Source of the DNA: Propionibacterium sp.
GTDB lineage: Bacteria > Actinomycetota > Actinomycetes > Propionibacteriales > Propionibacteriaceae
Assembly: GCA_012514785.1 (NCBI GenBank)
Contig: JAAYZP010000076.1
Location: 1 to 21,200 of the forward strand
Direction: 5' to 3'
Length of the DNA stretch: 21,200 nucleotides
In this document: positions 7,068-15,860 of the stretch, piece after piece
How positions within the stretch are numbered: the stretch's first letter is position 1
How the letters are laid out: each line of letters opens with the position of its first letter
Position numbers and translations under genes: made by a program
The notes under the pieces: model-generated
What the model was told of the DNA's origin: nothing
The model's input: the letters and a program-made list of their open reading frames with translations, nothing else
Databases searched by the model: none

Positions 7068-8036
7068 ATGAGCGTGAGCGTGGTGATGCCCGTACGCAAC
7101 GAAGAACTGCATCTGACTGCGGCCGTTGAGCGTGTGTTGGCGCAGGAATTCGACGGTGAGCTGGAGATCATCATCGCCGTCGGCCCCTCGCGCGACGACA
7201 CGCTCGCCATCGCGCACTCGCTCGCCGCCGGCGACGAGCGGATCAGCGTCGTCGATAACCCCTCCGGCTTCACGCCCGCGGGCCTCAACCGCGCCATCGA
7301 GCACGCCAGCCACGACGTCATCGTGCGCGTCGACGGCCACGGGGAGCTCAGCCCCGGCTATATCGCGCGCGCCGTCGCACTTCTGGAGGAGACCGGCGCA
7401 GCCAACGTCGGCGGCGTCATGGACGCTGTGGGGCGCACGCCGTTCGAGCGCGCCGTCGCCGCCTCCTACAACTCCCCCTACGGGCTGGGCGGGGGAGGGT
7501 TCCACCACAAGGACACCCCCGCGGGCCCCGCCGACACCGTGTTCCTCGGCGTCTTCCGACGACATGCGCTGGAGGACGTCGGCGGCTTCGACGAGACCAT
7601 GCACCGCGCGCAGGATTGGGAGCTCAACTACCGCCTGCGCCGCGCCGGCCACCTCATCTACTTCTGCCCCGACCTCCACGTCACCTACCGGCCCCGCTCC
7701 ACGTACCGGGCGCTGGCGAAGCAGTTCTTCCTCACCGGCAACTGGCGTCGCGAGGTCGTCCGTCGCCACCCCGAGACTGCCTCGCTGCGCTATCTCGCCC
7801 CGCCCGTCGCGGTGATCCTTGGCTTCGGCGGGCTCGGCGCGGGCATCGTCGGGCTCCTGCTGCGGTTCCGCTGGGCGGGCCTGCTGCTGGTCGCCCCGAC
7901 GGTCTACTGCCTGTTCATCCTGCTGGCCACCGTCAAGATCCCGGCCGACCCGGCCGCGAAACTCCGGCTACCCTTCGTCCTGGCCGTCATGCACGCCTGC
8001 TGGGGCGTGGGATTCCTCCGCGGCCCCATCCCCTGA
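7068..8036 (+). CDS. Family 2 glycosyltransferase, ExoA-like
   Basis: This 322-residue protein has a cytosolic GT2 domain followed by about three membrane segments after residue 240. The N-terminus SVSVVMPVRNEE is the classical GT2 opening. RVDGH near residue 90 corresponds to the acidic nucleotide-sugar site, and AQDWELNYRLRRAG to the acceptor and base region. The arrangement resembles ExoA, the succinoglycan glycosyltransferase group. It probably adds a sugar to a lipid-linked glycan at the inner membrane face. The start is set by the GT2 opening and the TACGCT element 7 bases upstream. It sits between an LCP gene and a peptidase gene; the donor sugar is not predictable. Confidence 0.88.
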   Translation: MSVSVVMPVRNEELHLTAAVERVLAQEFDGELEIIIAVGPSRDDTLAIAHSLAAGDERISVVDNPSGFTPAGLNRAIEHASHDVIVRVDGHGELSPGYIARAVALLEETGAANVGGVMDAVGRTPFERAVAASYNSPYGLGGGGFHHKDTPAGPADTVFLGVFRRHALEDVGGFDETMHRAQDWELNYRLRRAGHLIYFCPDLHVTYRPRSTYRALAKQFFLTGNWRREVVRRHPETASLRYLAPPVAVILGFGGLGAGIVGLLLRFRWAGLLLVAPTVYCLFILLATVKIPADPAAKLRLPFVLAVMHACWGVGFLRGPIP

Positions 8037-8057
8037 AGCCCCAACCGAAAGGCCCCG

Positions 8058-10082
8058 ATGTACCCCCAGGTGCGACGAGACGAGTCCGTGACCGACCACT
8101 TCGCAGGGAGGGACATCGTCGACCCGTACCGCTGGCTGGAGGACCCGGACAGCGAGGAGACGGCGGCCTTCGTCGCGGCGCAGAACGCTGTCTCGCGCCC
8201 CCTGCTCGAGGGGCTCCCCGCCCGCGACCGGTTCGCCGCATCCCTCGACGTGCTGCTCTCCGCACCGACGCGCGGCGTCCCGTTCGCGCGCGGTGAGCAC
8301 GTGTTCGCCTGGCACAACGACGGCCAGAACCAGCCCCGCCTCGTGCGTGCCACCGGGCCCGAGCTCCTCGAGGACGGCGAGACCATCCTCGACGTCAACG
8401 CCCTCTCCGACGACGGCACCCGCGCAGTCTCCGCCGCCAGCATCAACGACGACGCCACCCTGCTCGCCTACGCGGTCGCCGACGGCGGCTCCGACTGGCG
8501 CACCATCCACGTCGTGGATCTGGAGACCCTCGAGCCCCTCGACGTCAGGATCGGATGGACGAAGTGGAACCCGCCCGTCTGGCTGCCCGGCGGCCGCAGC
8601 TTCACCTACTGGGCCTACCCCGAGCCCGACGGCAACGCGCTCACCGATGAGATGCCCGCCGGCGCGCTGTACGCGTTCGACGTCGACGCCCGCACCTCCA
8701 CGCTGATCTGGGAGCCGCCCACCGACCGCACGATGGCCTACCACGGCCCGGCCGACGACGACTGGTTCGTGCTCACCACCCGCGTCGGTGGCGAGAAGGG
8801 CAACGACCTCTGGGTGCGGCACCGCGACGAGGACGACCTGGGGCGCATCGTCGAGGGCGGTGAGCAGGACTGGCACCCGATCGGCGTCGTCGGCGACGAG
8901 CTGATCGCTCACACCGACGACGCGGCCTCGCGCTACCGGCTGGTCGCCGTCGACCTCCTCACCGGCGCGCGCCGCGAGCTGATCGCCGAGGGCGAGGACG
9001 TGCTCGACGCCGCCCGGCTCACCGCGAGCGGCATCGTCGCGGTGTTCCTGCGCGACGCGCAGTACCGTGTGCAGCTGTTCGGACGCGACGGCACCCCTGG
9101 CGACGAGCTACCCCTGGGCGCCGGCATCTCCATCTCCGGGCTCTCGGGTCGCGACGTGAGCGACACCGTGTACGTGGGCACGACGAGCTTCGTCGAGCGG
9201 GGCGCGCGCTTCGTCGTCGAGGTCAAGGGCGGCGAGCTCGTGCGCTGCGACGAGCTGCCCCGCCCCGAGGGCACCGCGCGCGTCGCGGCCACCACCGGCC
9301 GGCTGCGCGTCACCTCCAGCGACGGCGCGGAGGTGCCGGCGTTCGTCGTCGCACCCGACGGCGCCGACGGCCCGCGCCCCACCCTCATCTGGGGCTACGG
9401 CGGCTTCAACATCCCGCTCACACCCGAGTTCCGCGCCATCTTCGCCGCATGGGTGCAGGCCGGCGGCACGCTCGTGGTGCCCAACCTGCGCGGCGGCGGC
9501 GAGTTCGGCGCCGACTGGCACGAGGCCGGCACGAAGGAGCGCAAGCAGCAGGTCTTCGACGACCTCTACGCCGTGGCCGAGCGGCTGATCTCCGACGGCG
9601 TCACCACCGCCCAGCAGCTCGCCCTGCACGGCCGCTCCAACGGCGGCCTCCTCGCCGGCGCGGCGCTCACGCAGCGCCCCGAGCTGTGGGCCGCGGTGCT
9701 GCCCGGCGTCGGCGTGCTCGACATGCTGCGCTTCCACAAGTTCACCATCGGCTGGGCCTGGACACGTGACTACGGCAACCCCGACGACGACGGCGTGGCC
9801 GACTACCTGCTCGGCTACTCGCCCCTGCACAACATCCGGCCGGTCGAGTACCCGCCCACGCTCATCACCACCGGCGACCATGACGACCGGGTCGTGCCCG
9901 CGCACTCCTTCAAGTTCGCGGCCGAGCTGCAGCACGAGGGCCTGGGCGGCCCGTTCCTGCTCGCGGTGGACACCCGCGCCGGCCACGGGGCGGGCAAGCC
10001 GCGCGACGCCCAGGTGGAGGAGTTCGCCGACCAGCTGGCCTTCGCGGCCCACCACACCGGGCTCAGCCCGGAGCAGGGGTAG
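8058..10082 (+). CDS. Prolyl oligopeptidase family serine peptidase (S9)
   Basis: This is a cytosolic-type peptidase of 674 residues, without signal peptide, the usual length for the S9A group that cleaves short peptides after proline. The N-terminus has DPYRWLEDPDSEET, a common opening of the family, then a beta-propeller region. The C-terminal alpha/beta hydrolase domain starts near residue 415. The likely triad is Ser527 in GRSNGG, Asp609 in HDDRVVP and His643 in RAGHGAG. Most relatives have GGSNGG at the nucleophile, so Arg526 is a small deviation. GAAAGG-type sequence GAAAGG at 8047-8052 provides a ribosome site 5 bases before ATG. The stop is one base from the convergent TIGR03089 stop. 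Confidence 0.95.
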   Translation: MYPQVRRDESVTDHFAGRDIVDPYRWLEDPDSEETAAFVAAQNAVSRPLLEGLPARDRFAASLDVLLSAPTRGVPFARGEHVFAWHNDGQNQPRLVRATGPELLEDGETILDVNALSDDGTRAVSAASINDDATLLAYAVADGGSDWRTIHVVDLETLEPLDVRIGWTKWNPPVWLPGGRSFTYWAYPEPDGNALTDEMPAGALYAFDVDARTSTLIWEPPTDRTMAYHGPADDDWFVLTTRVGGEKGNDLWVRHRDEDDLGRIVEGGEQDWHPIGVVGDELIAHTDDAASRYRLVAVDLLTGARRELIAEGEDVLDAARLTASGIVAVFLRDAQYRVQLFGRDGTPGDELPLGAGISISGLSGRDVSDTVYVGTTSFVERGARFVVEVKGGELVRCDELPRPEGTARVAATTGRLRVTSSDGAEVPAFVVAPDGADGPRPTLIWGYGGFNIPLTPEFRAIFAAWVQAGGTLVVPNLRGGGEFGADWHEAGTKERKQQVFDDLYAVAERLISDGVTTAQQLALHGRSNGGLLAGAALTQRPELWAAVLPGVGVLDMLRFHKFTIGWAWTRDYGNPDDDGVADYLLGYSPLHNIRPVEYPPTLITTGDHDDRVVPAHSFKFAAELQHEGLGGPFLLAVDTRAGHGAGKPRDAQVEEFADQLAFAAHHTGLSPEQG

Positions 10083-10083
10083 T

Positions 10084-10728
10084 TCAGGCGGAGCGCTCCG
10101 ACTCCCGGATGCGCTCGACCGCCGCCTCGTCCATCCCGACGACGACCACGCTGGAGCCCCCGCCCAGCAGCGGGGCGACCAGCGCGTCGGCCACGAACGC
10201 CCAGCCGGCCGGCGGGTCCGTGAAGAGCCGACGATCCGACCTCGGCTCCACGCGGTTCAGCTCGGCGTGCGTGACGTCGCCCCACGCCGGCGCGTCGCCG
10301 GCGGTAGGGTTCGGGAAGCCAGCGTCGGGCTGGGCGAGCACGTCGGCGTAGTCGGAGGCGCCGTCGGGCACCTGCTCGAAGCCGCGCCCCATCGGGTGCA
10401 GGGAGCACGCGACGGTGACGTCGCCGCGGCGCTCGTCGTCGGGGCCCACGACGGCGAAGTCCGCCCCAGCATCCACGCCGGGCTGCACGCCGCCGCCGGC
10501 GTACCAGACCGCGGCCGCCCAGATCAGGGTGACCCAGTGGCCGGGATGCGTCTCGGCGAGCCCGAGGGAGACGGGGTCGTCGGCGTCGCCGCCGAGGTCG
10601 TCGAAGAGGTTGGCGGTCTTCATCACCCAGTTGGCGAACGTGGTGCCCGAGAGTTCGATACGGGACTCGGGGTCGTAGTACGTGATCAGGGGAGCGGCGC
10701 CCAGGCGCGACACGGCGTCGAGAAACAT
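10084..10728 (-). CDS. TIGR03089 family protein
   Basis: TIGR03089 proteins resemble only the N-terminal part of acyl-CoA synthetases and related AMP-forming enzymes; no activity is known to me. The 214 residues begin with PLITYYDPESRIELSG, a TIGR03089-type opening, and later contain LGLAETHPGHWVTLIWAAAVW. I see no complete adenylation core motif or C-terminal lid domain, so a full synthetase reaction is unlikely. ATG 10728 is preceded on the minus strand by TACGCT at a 6-base distance, supporting leaderless initiation. It ends one base from the S9 peptidase gene, leaving no room for a terminator between them. In mycobacteria, as I recall, a homologue also sits beside an LCP gene. Confidence 0.85.
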   Translation of the reverse strand: MFLDAVSRLGAAPLITYYDPESRIELSGTTFANWVMKTANLFDDLGGDADDPVSLGLAETHPGHWVTLIWAAAVWYAGGGVQPGVDAGADFAVVGPDDERRGDVTVACSLHPMGRGFEQVPDGASDYADVLAQPDAGFPNPTAGDAPAWGDVTHAELNRVEPRSDRRLFTDPPAGWAFVADALVAPLLGGGSSVVVVGMDEAAVERIRESERSA

Positions 10729-10734
10729 GGGGCC

Positions 10735-10765
10735 AGCGTAGTCCGGTCCGCGCGCCCGGTAGCCT
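10735..10765. promoter_or_regulatory. Interlocked divergent leaderless promoters (TIGR03089 gene / manC)
   Basis: Within the 44 bases separating two divergent starts lie TACGCT on the minus strand (10735-10740, 6 bases from ATG 10728) and TAGCCT on the plus strand (10760-10765, 7 bases from ATG 10773). With ordinary 17-base spacers, each promoter's -35 position would fall on or next to the other's -10. No good -35 hexamers are visible. Confidence 0.45.
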
Positions 10766-10772
10766 CTGGCGC

Positions 10773-11846
10773 ATGCGTTATGTGGTCATCATGGCCGGCG
10801 GCTCGGGGACGAGGCTCTGGCCGCTGTCGAGGCAGGGTCGCCCGAAACAGCTCCTGGAACTCTTCGACGGCAAGTCCCTCCTCCGCCTCGCGTTCGAGCG
10901 ACTCGACGGCCTCGTGCCCGTCGAGCAGATCCTCGTGTGCACCGGCCGCGACTACGCCGACGACGTCGCCGCCCAACTGCCCGAGCTCCCGTCGGCGAAC
11001 CTCCTGGGGGAGCCGGTGGGCCGCGACTCCCTGAACGCCGTGGCCTGGTCCGCGGCCGTGCTGGCCGAGCGGGACCCGGACGCCGTCGTCGCGATGGTCA
11101 CCGCCGACCAGATCATCGAGCCCGTGGCGCGGTTCCAGGACGCGCTGCGGCAGGCGTTCGGCGCCGCGGAGGAGATCCCGAACGCGCTGGTCACCCTCGG
11201 CGTCGTGCCCACCTCCCCGCACACCGGCTACGGCTACCTCCACCGCGACGACGAACTCCGGCCCGGCGTGTTCCGCATCGCCGAGTTCAAGGAGAAGCCG
11301 GATCTGGCGGTGGCCGAGGCATACGTCGCGAGCGGCGAGTACTGGTGGAACGCCGGCATGTTCGTCTGGCGCGCCGCCACCCTGCTGTCCCAGCTCGACC
11401 AGCTTCTCCCCGCGACCGCCACCACGGTGCGCGAGATCGCCCGCAATTCGGCGCGCCTCGACGAGCTGTTCCCGACTCTGGAGAAGGTGTCGGTGGACTA
11501 CGCCGTCATGGAGCCGGCGTCGGCGGGGGAGAGCGACGGGATCGTCGTCGGCGTGCCCCTGGACGTCACCTGGAGCGACGTCGGTGGCTACGCCAGCTAC
11601 GCGGCACTCCTGCCCGCCGACGGCGACGGCAACACCCGCCGGGGGGCCACGGTAACGATGGACTCCTCCGGATGTATCGTCTTCAACATGATTGGGCCGG
11701 ACCACGTGGTGGCGACCCTCGGGCTCGAGGGCATGCTGGTGGTCGCGACGAAGCAGGCCACCCTCGTCGCCGACCTCGACGACGCCGAGCGCGTGAAGCA
11801 GCTCGTTGCCGTGGTCGCCGACGAGTTCGGGGCCGAGCTGGCATGA
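10773..11846 (+). CDS. manC: Mannose-1-phosphate guanylyltransferase
   Basis: The enzyme makes GDP-mannose from mannose-1-phosphate and GTP. The 357-residue protein opens with MAGGSGTRLWPLSR and GRPKQ, the pyrophosphorylase signature, and carries FKEKPD near residue 172 and WWNAGMFVW, both typical of GDP-mannose pyrophosphorylases. There is no fused isomerase domain. ATG 10773 lies 7 bases after TAGCCT, fitting a leaderless start. The stop overlaps the next gene (ATGA). Together with manB at 17998 it gives a GDP-mannose supply route for envelope glycans. Some databases name the mycobacterial homologue manB or rmlA2, so symbols vary. Confidence 0.95.
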   Translation: MRYVVIMAGGSGTRLWPLSRQGRPKQLLELFDGKSLLRLAFERLDGLVPVEQILVCTGRDYADDVAAQLPELPSANLLGEPVGRDSLNAVAWSAAVLAERDPDAVVAMVTADQIIEPVARFQDALRQAFGAAEEIPNALVTLGVVPTSPHTGYGYLHRDDELRPGVFRIAEFKEKPDLAVAEAYVASGEYWWNAGMFVWRAATLLSQLDQLLPATATTVREIARNSARLDELFPTLEKVSVDYAVMEPASAGESDGIVVGVPLDVTWSDVGGYASYAALLPADGDGNTRRGATVTMDSSGCIVFNMIGPDHVVATLGLEGMLVVATKQATLVADLDDAERVKQLVAVVADEFGAELA

Positions 11847-12484
11847 GAACCACGCAGGCGACGCGCAACCCCGTGCTCTCGGGGCTGGCGCTGGCGCTGC
11901 TCGTCGTCGGGCTCGCCGAGGCGGCGACGGTGGGTTGGCTCGTGGCGCGCGACGGCGCCGCCGCGCTGAGCTCCACGATCGCCTCGCCCGTGCTGCTGTG
12001 GCCGGTGTGGGTGGGCGTGATCCTCACGGTGCTCAGCCCCACCATCCACCAGCCCGTGCGCTACGTCGTCGCGCTCGGCGCGCTCGTGGCGGCCAGCTTC
12101 CGCGCGGGGCTCCAGATGCTCGTCCTCGGGGAGGCGCCACCCGTGGCCGACCCCGCCGTCCTGCTCCTGCAGACCGCGTCACCGGTCGCGGGTTCCGCCA
12201 TCCTCGCGGTCTGGGCCATCGTCGACGCACTGCGACGCCGCCCCGTCGTCCGCGTGCCCCTGCCCGCCCCGTCGCGGCTCCCGCAGCCGATCGGCGCGGT
12301 CCCGGTGCCCCGGCGCTTCCCGTCCTCGCCCACCACGCCCGTCACCCGCGGCGTCCGGCACGGCGCTCCGGCGGCCGCGCCGGACCCTGTCTGGAAGCGC
12401 GTGGGCTCGCCCTGGCCCCGGGCCGTGGAGGACGATCCCGACGGTACGCTGCTCAGGCCCCCGCGCCGCAAGACCCGCCTGTAA
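11843..12484 (+). CDS. Hypothetical membrane protein
   Basis: I do not recognise this 213-residue protein. It has about four hydrophobic segments in the first 125 residues (roughly 11-35, 45-65, 72-92 and 108-128), followed by a Pro/Arg-rich, probably cytoplasmic tail of about 85 residues. The ATG overlaps the manC stop codon by four bases (ATGA), so it is probably translated by coupling and shares manC's transcript. That position suggests a link to envelope synthesis, but nothing in the sequence proves it. In mycobacteria I recall the fbiA/fbiB cofactor F420 genes lying between manC and whiB2; this gene is not related to them. Confidence 0.8.
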   Translation: MRTTQATRNPVLSGLALALLVVGLAEAATVGWLVARDGAAALSSTIASPVLLWPVWVGVILTVLSPTIHQPVRYVVALGALVAASFRAGLQMLVLGEAPPVADPAVLLLQTASPVAGSAILAVWAIVDALRRRPVVRVPLPAPSRLPQPIGAVPVPRRFPSSPTTPVTRGVRHGAPAAAPDPVWKRVGSPWPRAVEDDPDGTLLRPPRRKTRL

Positions 12485-12565
12485 CGTTTCGCCCGCGGCC
12501 GAGCCGTCCCTCGGCGTGTCGCGTTGCAAACCTGAACGAATCCGGCACGAGATTCCCGAATCGGC

Positions 12566-12594
12566 TTGACGTGTTCGAATAACACGTGTGTAAT
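12566..12594 (+). promoter_or_regulatory. whiB promoter with palindromic operator in the spacer
   Basis: TTGACG (12566-12571) and TGTAAT (12589-12594) are separated by exactly 17 bases, the best -35/-10 pair in the window. The perfect inverted repeat ACGTGTT-CGAAT-AACACGT spans 12569-12587, overlapping the -35 and nearly filling the spacer. A second palindrome, ACACGTGT (12582-12589), touches the -10. A protein bound here would block RNA polymerase, so repression is the likeliest role. Which regulator binds is unknown. Confidence 0.6.
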
Positions 12595-12613
12595 TCAGGG
12601 ATAAGGAGGGGCC

Positions 12614-12877
12614 GTGAACGACGAGATGATGTTGCTGTTCGACAGCGACGACGACGGCGCTTTCGCCTGGCAGGCGGAGGCGCTCTGCGCGCAGACTGAC
12701 CCCGAAGCTTTCTTCCCCGAAAAGGGTGGCTCGACGCGGGATGCCAAGCGTGTCTGCCAAACCTGCACGGTGCGCACCGAGTGCCTGGAGTACGCTCTGG
12801 CCCACGACGAGCGTTTCGGTATCTGGGGAGGCCTGTCCGAACGGGAGCGGCGTAAGCTGAAGCGCGAAGCCGGGTGA
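12614..12877 (+). CDS. WhiB-family iron-sulfur transcription factor (WhiB2/WhmD type)
   Basis: WhiB proteins carry a [4Fe-4S] cluster and act with the primary sigma factor; the WhiB2/WhmD branch controls septation and sporulation-related division. The 87-residue protein has the four cluster cysteines at 25, 48, 51 and 57 (C-x22-C-x2-C-x5-C), LCAQTDPEAFFP around the first, and GIWGGLSERERR (69-80), the conserved turn before the basic C-terminus. The WhiB2 assignment rests on the neighbourhood (manC before, glycosyltransferase and manB after) as well as size. GTG 12614 follows a strong AAGGAGGG ribosome site, so unlike many genes here it has a leader. The upstream palindromic operator suggests tight control. 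Confidence 0.95.
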   Translation: MNDEMMLLFDSDDDGAFAWQAEALCAQTDPEAFFPEKGGSTRDAKRVCQTCTVRTECLEYALAHDERFGIWGGLSERERRKLKREAG

Positions 12878-12890
12878 CTGGAGGGCGCGC

Positions 12891-15860
12891 GTGAGCGAGG
12901 ACGAGGGCCAGCGCTTCAAGGACCTCTGGGCATGGGCCGACGAGGACGACGACGAAGCGCGGCTCCCGCCGGTGGCGGCGTCGCTCGTCGCCGCCGTGAT
13001 CGTGGTGCGCGACGCCGAAGGCTGGCTGGCTGATCAACTCCTCGCGCTGCGCGCGCTGACCACCCGCCCAGGCCGGTTGGTGGCCGTCGACGTCGGTTCG
13101 GAGGACGCCTCCGCCGCGCTCCTGGACGAGGCGCTCGCCGACGGCGTCGTCGATGAGGTGGTCGCGGTCGATCGCAGCACCGACTTCGCCGCCGCCGTCG
13201 CGGCCGGCATCGCGGAGACCGAGCCGGAGTGGCTCTGGCTGCTGCACGACGACTCCGCACCCGAACCCGACGCGCTCGGCCAGCTTCTCAACGTCGCACC
13301 TACCGCCGACCTCCTCTACCCCAAACTCCTGGCGCCGCGGCGCCGCAACTACCCCGACGTCATCGCCGAGGTCGGGCAGTCCATCTCCGGCACCGGCCAC
13401 CGCGTCGGCGTGCCCGAGGAGGGCGAGGTCGACCAGTACCAGGTGGAGCCCGGCGCCGTGCTCGGCGGCTCCACCGCCGGCCTGCTGATCCGCGGCGACG
13501 CCTGGCGCGAACTCGGCGGCCTCGCGCCCGAGGTGCCGCGCCACCGCGACGGCGTCGACCTCGGCTGGCGCGCCAACGTCGCCGGCTGGCGCGTCGTCAC
13601 CGCCCCCATGGCGGGGCTCGTCCACCGCGGCGCCGGGCGCGCCCAGGAACGCCCCGCCGACGACCACCCCCACGTGGGCGACCGCCTCGCCGGGCTCCGC
13701 GTCGTCGGGGCCCGCGGCGCCGGCGGCCTCCGGCTGCTCGCCTCAACCTGGGGGCGCGCGCTGGGCTTCCTCCTCGCCAAGTCGCCCGCCCACGCACGGG
13801 CAGAGCTGAAGGCGCACCGTCGCTACCTCGCCACCCCGGAGGCGACGAAGTCGCTCGCGGCCCGCATCCCCGACGGGGACGCGAGCGAGGTGGAGGATCT
13901 GCTCGCGCCCAGGTACTGGGTGGCGCGCAACGCGCTCGACCGCGCGGGCAGCGCCGTCATGGACCGCTACCGCGACTTCACCGAGCCCGACACGTCCCTC
14001 GACGACCTGACGTCCGACGAGTATTCCGGCCTCCCGTCCAGGGGTCGGCGCCGACTCTCGCCGGCGGTGCTGTTCAGCACGCTGTTCCTCGTCGCGGGGG
14101 TCGCGGCCGGTTGGCGACTGTTCGGCTCCGGCACCGTGGCCGGCGGAGGGCTGCTGCCGGCCCCCGCCGACGCTGGCGCCGCCTGGGCCGCCTACCTGGC
14201 CGACGGCACGCCCTGGCTGGGCATCGCGGCCGTGCTGGGCAGCGTCGCCTTCGGCACCCCCAACATCGCCAGCCTCCTGCTCCTGCTGCTCGCCCCGGTG
14301 CTCGCACTGTGGTCCGCCCGGTCGTTCCTGCACGCGATCGGCGTGCGGCCGTGGCTGGCCTGGAGCGGGGCCGGGCTGTGGGCCGCGGCACTCCTGGCCC
14401 TCGGGCTGCCCGCCGCGGGGGACGTGAGCGGCATCGTCGTGGCCGTCGTGGGGCCGTTGCTGGCGCGCTCGTGGTGGCGGATCCGCGAGGACCGGTCGAG
14501 CGGGGCCGAGGGCCTCCGGGCGCCTGCCGGCGCCGCGTTCTGGCTGACGCTGCTCGCCGCGTTCTGGCCGCTGGCGCTGCCGCTCGCCACACTGGCGGCG
14601 GTCGCCGTGCTGGTGGTCCGGCGCGCTCGCGTGCTGCCGTGGCTCACCGCCGTGGTGCCCGTCTGGCTCCTGCTGGCGCCGTGGCTGCCCGAGCTCCTCC
14701 GCGTCCCCGGGCGCTGGCTGACCAGCGTCGACCCGCTCGCCACGCCCGACTTCCCGCCGTCCAGCTACGGCCTGCTCGCCGGGCGCATCCTGCCGTCGGG
14801 GGTGCCCGAGTGGCTGAGCGTCGCGTTCTTCGCGGCGCTGGGGCTGCTGGCGCTCTGGGGGATCCTGCGGGTCCGGGGCACCGTCGCGCGGTGGCTGCTG
14901 GTGGGCGTCACCTCGGCCGCGCTGCTCGGCGGCGTCGGCCTCTCGCGGCTCGCGATCACGCTCGGCGGCGGGCAGACCCGCGCGCTCGTCACCGCGTTCG
15001 CTCTCGTGGTGGTCGCCGGCCTGATCGGCGCCATCGTGCTGGGGGAGCGGCCCCGCGAGGCGGTCGTGCGCCGCCCCGTGGCGGGCGTCGTCGCCGCCGT
15101 CCTCGCCGCGGCCGTCGCCTGCGCGTGGCCCTTCGTCGGCTTCCGGGGCCCGGTGCAGACCAGCGAACCCAACCTGCCCGGCTACGTCACCGACGTCCTG
15201 GAATCGCCGCGCGCGAGCCGCGCGCTGCTGATCGAGAAGACCGACGACGCGCTCAGCTGGAACGTCGTCGACGCCGAACGCCCCCGCTGGGGATCCGGCG
15301 AGCGGTACCCCGCGGGAGCCTTCGACGGCGAGTTCGAGGAGCTCGTCCAGGCCTTCTCCGGCGGCAACGTGCCCGAGGATCTAGCCCAGCGACTCCAACG
15401 ACTCGCCGTCTCCCACGTGTGGCTGAGCGGCTTCACCACCGACGAGCTCCTGTCCGTCACCAACGCCTCCGGCGTCAGCGACGCGCCGGCCAGCGACACC
15501 GCCACCATCTTCACCGTCACCGGGCTGGTCAGCCGGGCGAACGTCGTCGACGACGGGGAGATCACCCCCGTGGTCGAGGGCGAGATCCCCGGCGGCGACG
15601 CCCGCCGCACGCTCGTGCTCAGCGAACCGGCCGGGGCGGACCTGACGGTCAGGGTCGGCGGCGAGGAACTCGTCGAGGTCGACGGCGAACTCGCCACCTA
15701 CGCGCTCGGGGAGGCCTCCGGCGAGCTGGTGGTGGCGACGCCGCAACTCTGGGGCGCGCTCTGGTGGAGCTTGGCGATGCTCGCCGTGCTGGCGCTGCTG
15801 GCGGCTCCGACGATGGGCCACGCCGCCGGCGCGCGCCGCGGGGACGAGGAGGCGGCATGA
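12891..15860 (+). CDS. Large membrane glycosyltransferase (GT2 domain plus multi-span region)
   Basis: This 989-residue protein has an N-terminal GT2-like domain (about 25-250) with LWLLHDDSAP; Asp120 and Asp121 probably form the nucleotide-sugar and metal site. A linker leads to about ten membrane segments between roughly residues 385 and 755. An extracytoplasmic domain of about 200 residues and one last membrane segment near 960-975 follow. It probably uses its cytosolic domain to glycosylate a lipid-linked or exported acceptor; donor and acceptor are not predictable. GTG 12891 follows GGAGG at 12880-12884, 13 bases after the whiB stop, so the two may be co-transcribed. Its stop overlaps the next gene (ATGA). 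I recall the same order beside whiB in Streptomyces. Confidence 0.9.
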   Translation: MSEDEGQRFKDLWAWADEDDDEARLPPVAASLVAAVIVVRDAEGWLADQLLALRALTTRPGRLVAVDVGSEDASAALLDEALADGVVDEVVAVDRSTDFAAAVAAGIAETEPEWLWLLHDDSAPEPDALGQLLNVAPTADLLYPKLLAPRRRNYPDVIAEVGQSISGTGHRVGVPEEGEVDQYQVEPGAVLGGSTAGLLIRGDAWRELGGLAPEVPRHRDGVDLGWRANVAGWRVVTAPMAGLVHRGAGRAQERPADDHPHVGDRLAGLRVVGARGAGGLRLLASTWGRALGFLLAKSPAHARAELKAHRRYLATPEATKSLAARIPDGDASEVEDLLAPRYWVARNALDRAGSAVMDRYRDFTEPDTSLDDLTSDEYSGLPSRGRRRLSPAVLFSTLFLVAGVAAGWRLFGSGTVAGGGLLPAPADAGAAWAAYLADGTPWLGIAAVLGSVAFGTPNIASLLLLLLAPVLALWSARSFLHAIGVRPWLAWSGAGLWAAALLALGLPAAGDVSGIVVAVVGPLLARSWWRIREDRSSGAEGLRAPAGAAFWLTLLAAFWPLALPLATLAAVAVLVVRRARVLPWLTAVVPVWLLLAPWLPELLRVPGRWLTSVDPLATPDFPPSSYGLLAGRILPSGVPEWLSVAFFAALGLLALWGILRVRGTVARWLLVGVTSAALLGGVGLSRLAITLGGGQTRALVTAFALVVVAGLIGAIVLGERPREAVVRRPVAGVVAAVLAAAVACAWPFVGFRGPVQTSEPNLPGYVTDVLESPRASRALLIEKTDDALSWNVVDAERPRWGSGERYPAGAFDGEFEELVQAFSGGNVPEDLAQRLQRLAVSHVWLSGFTTDELLSVTNASGVSDAPASDTATIFTVTGLVSRANVVDDGEITPVVEGEIPGGDARRTLVLSEPAGADLTVRVGGEELVEVDGELATYALGEASGELVVATPQLWGALWWSLAMLAVLALLAAPTMGHAAGARRGDEEAA

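Noticed and set aside
13229..15856. Long open frame overlapping the large glycosyltransferase in another frame
   Set aside because: It is Arg/Ala/Pro-rich shadow translation typical of GC-rich DNA. Only its last part, from ATG 15857, is a real protein (DUF5719).
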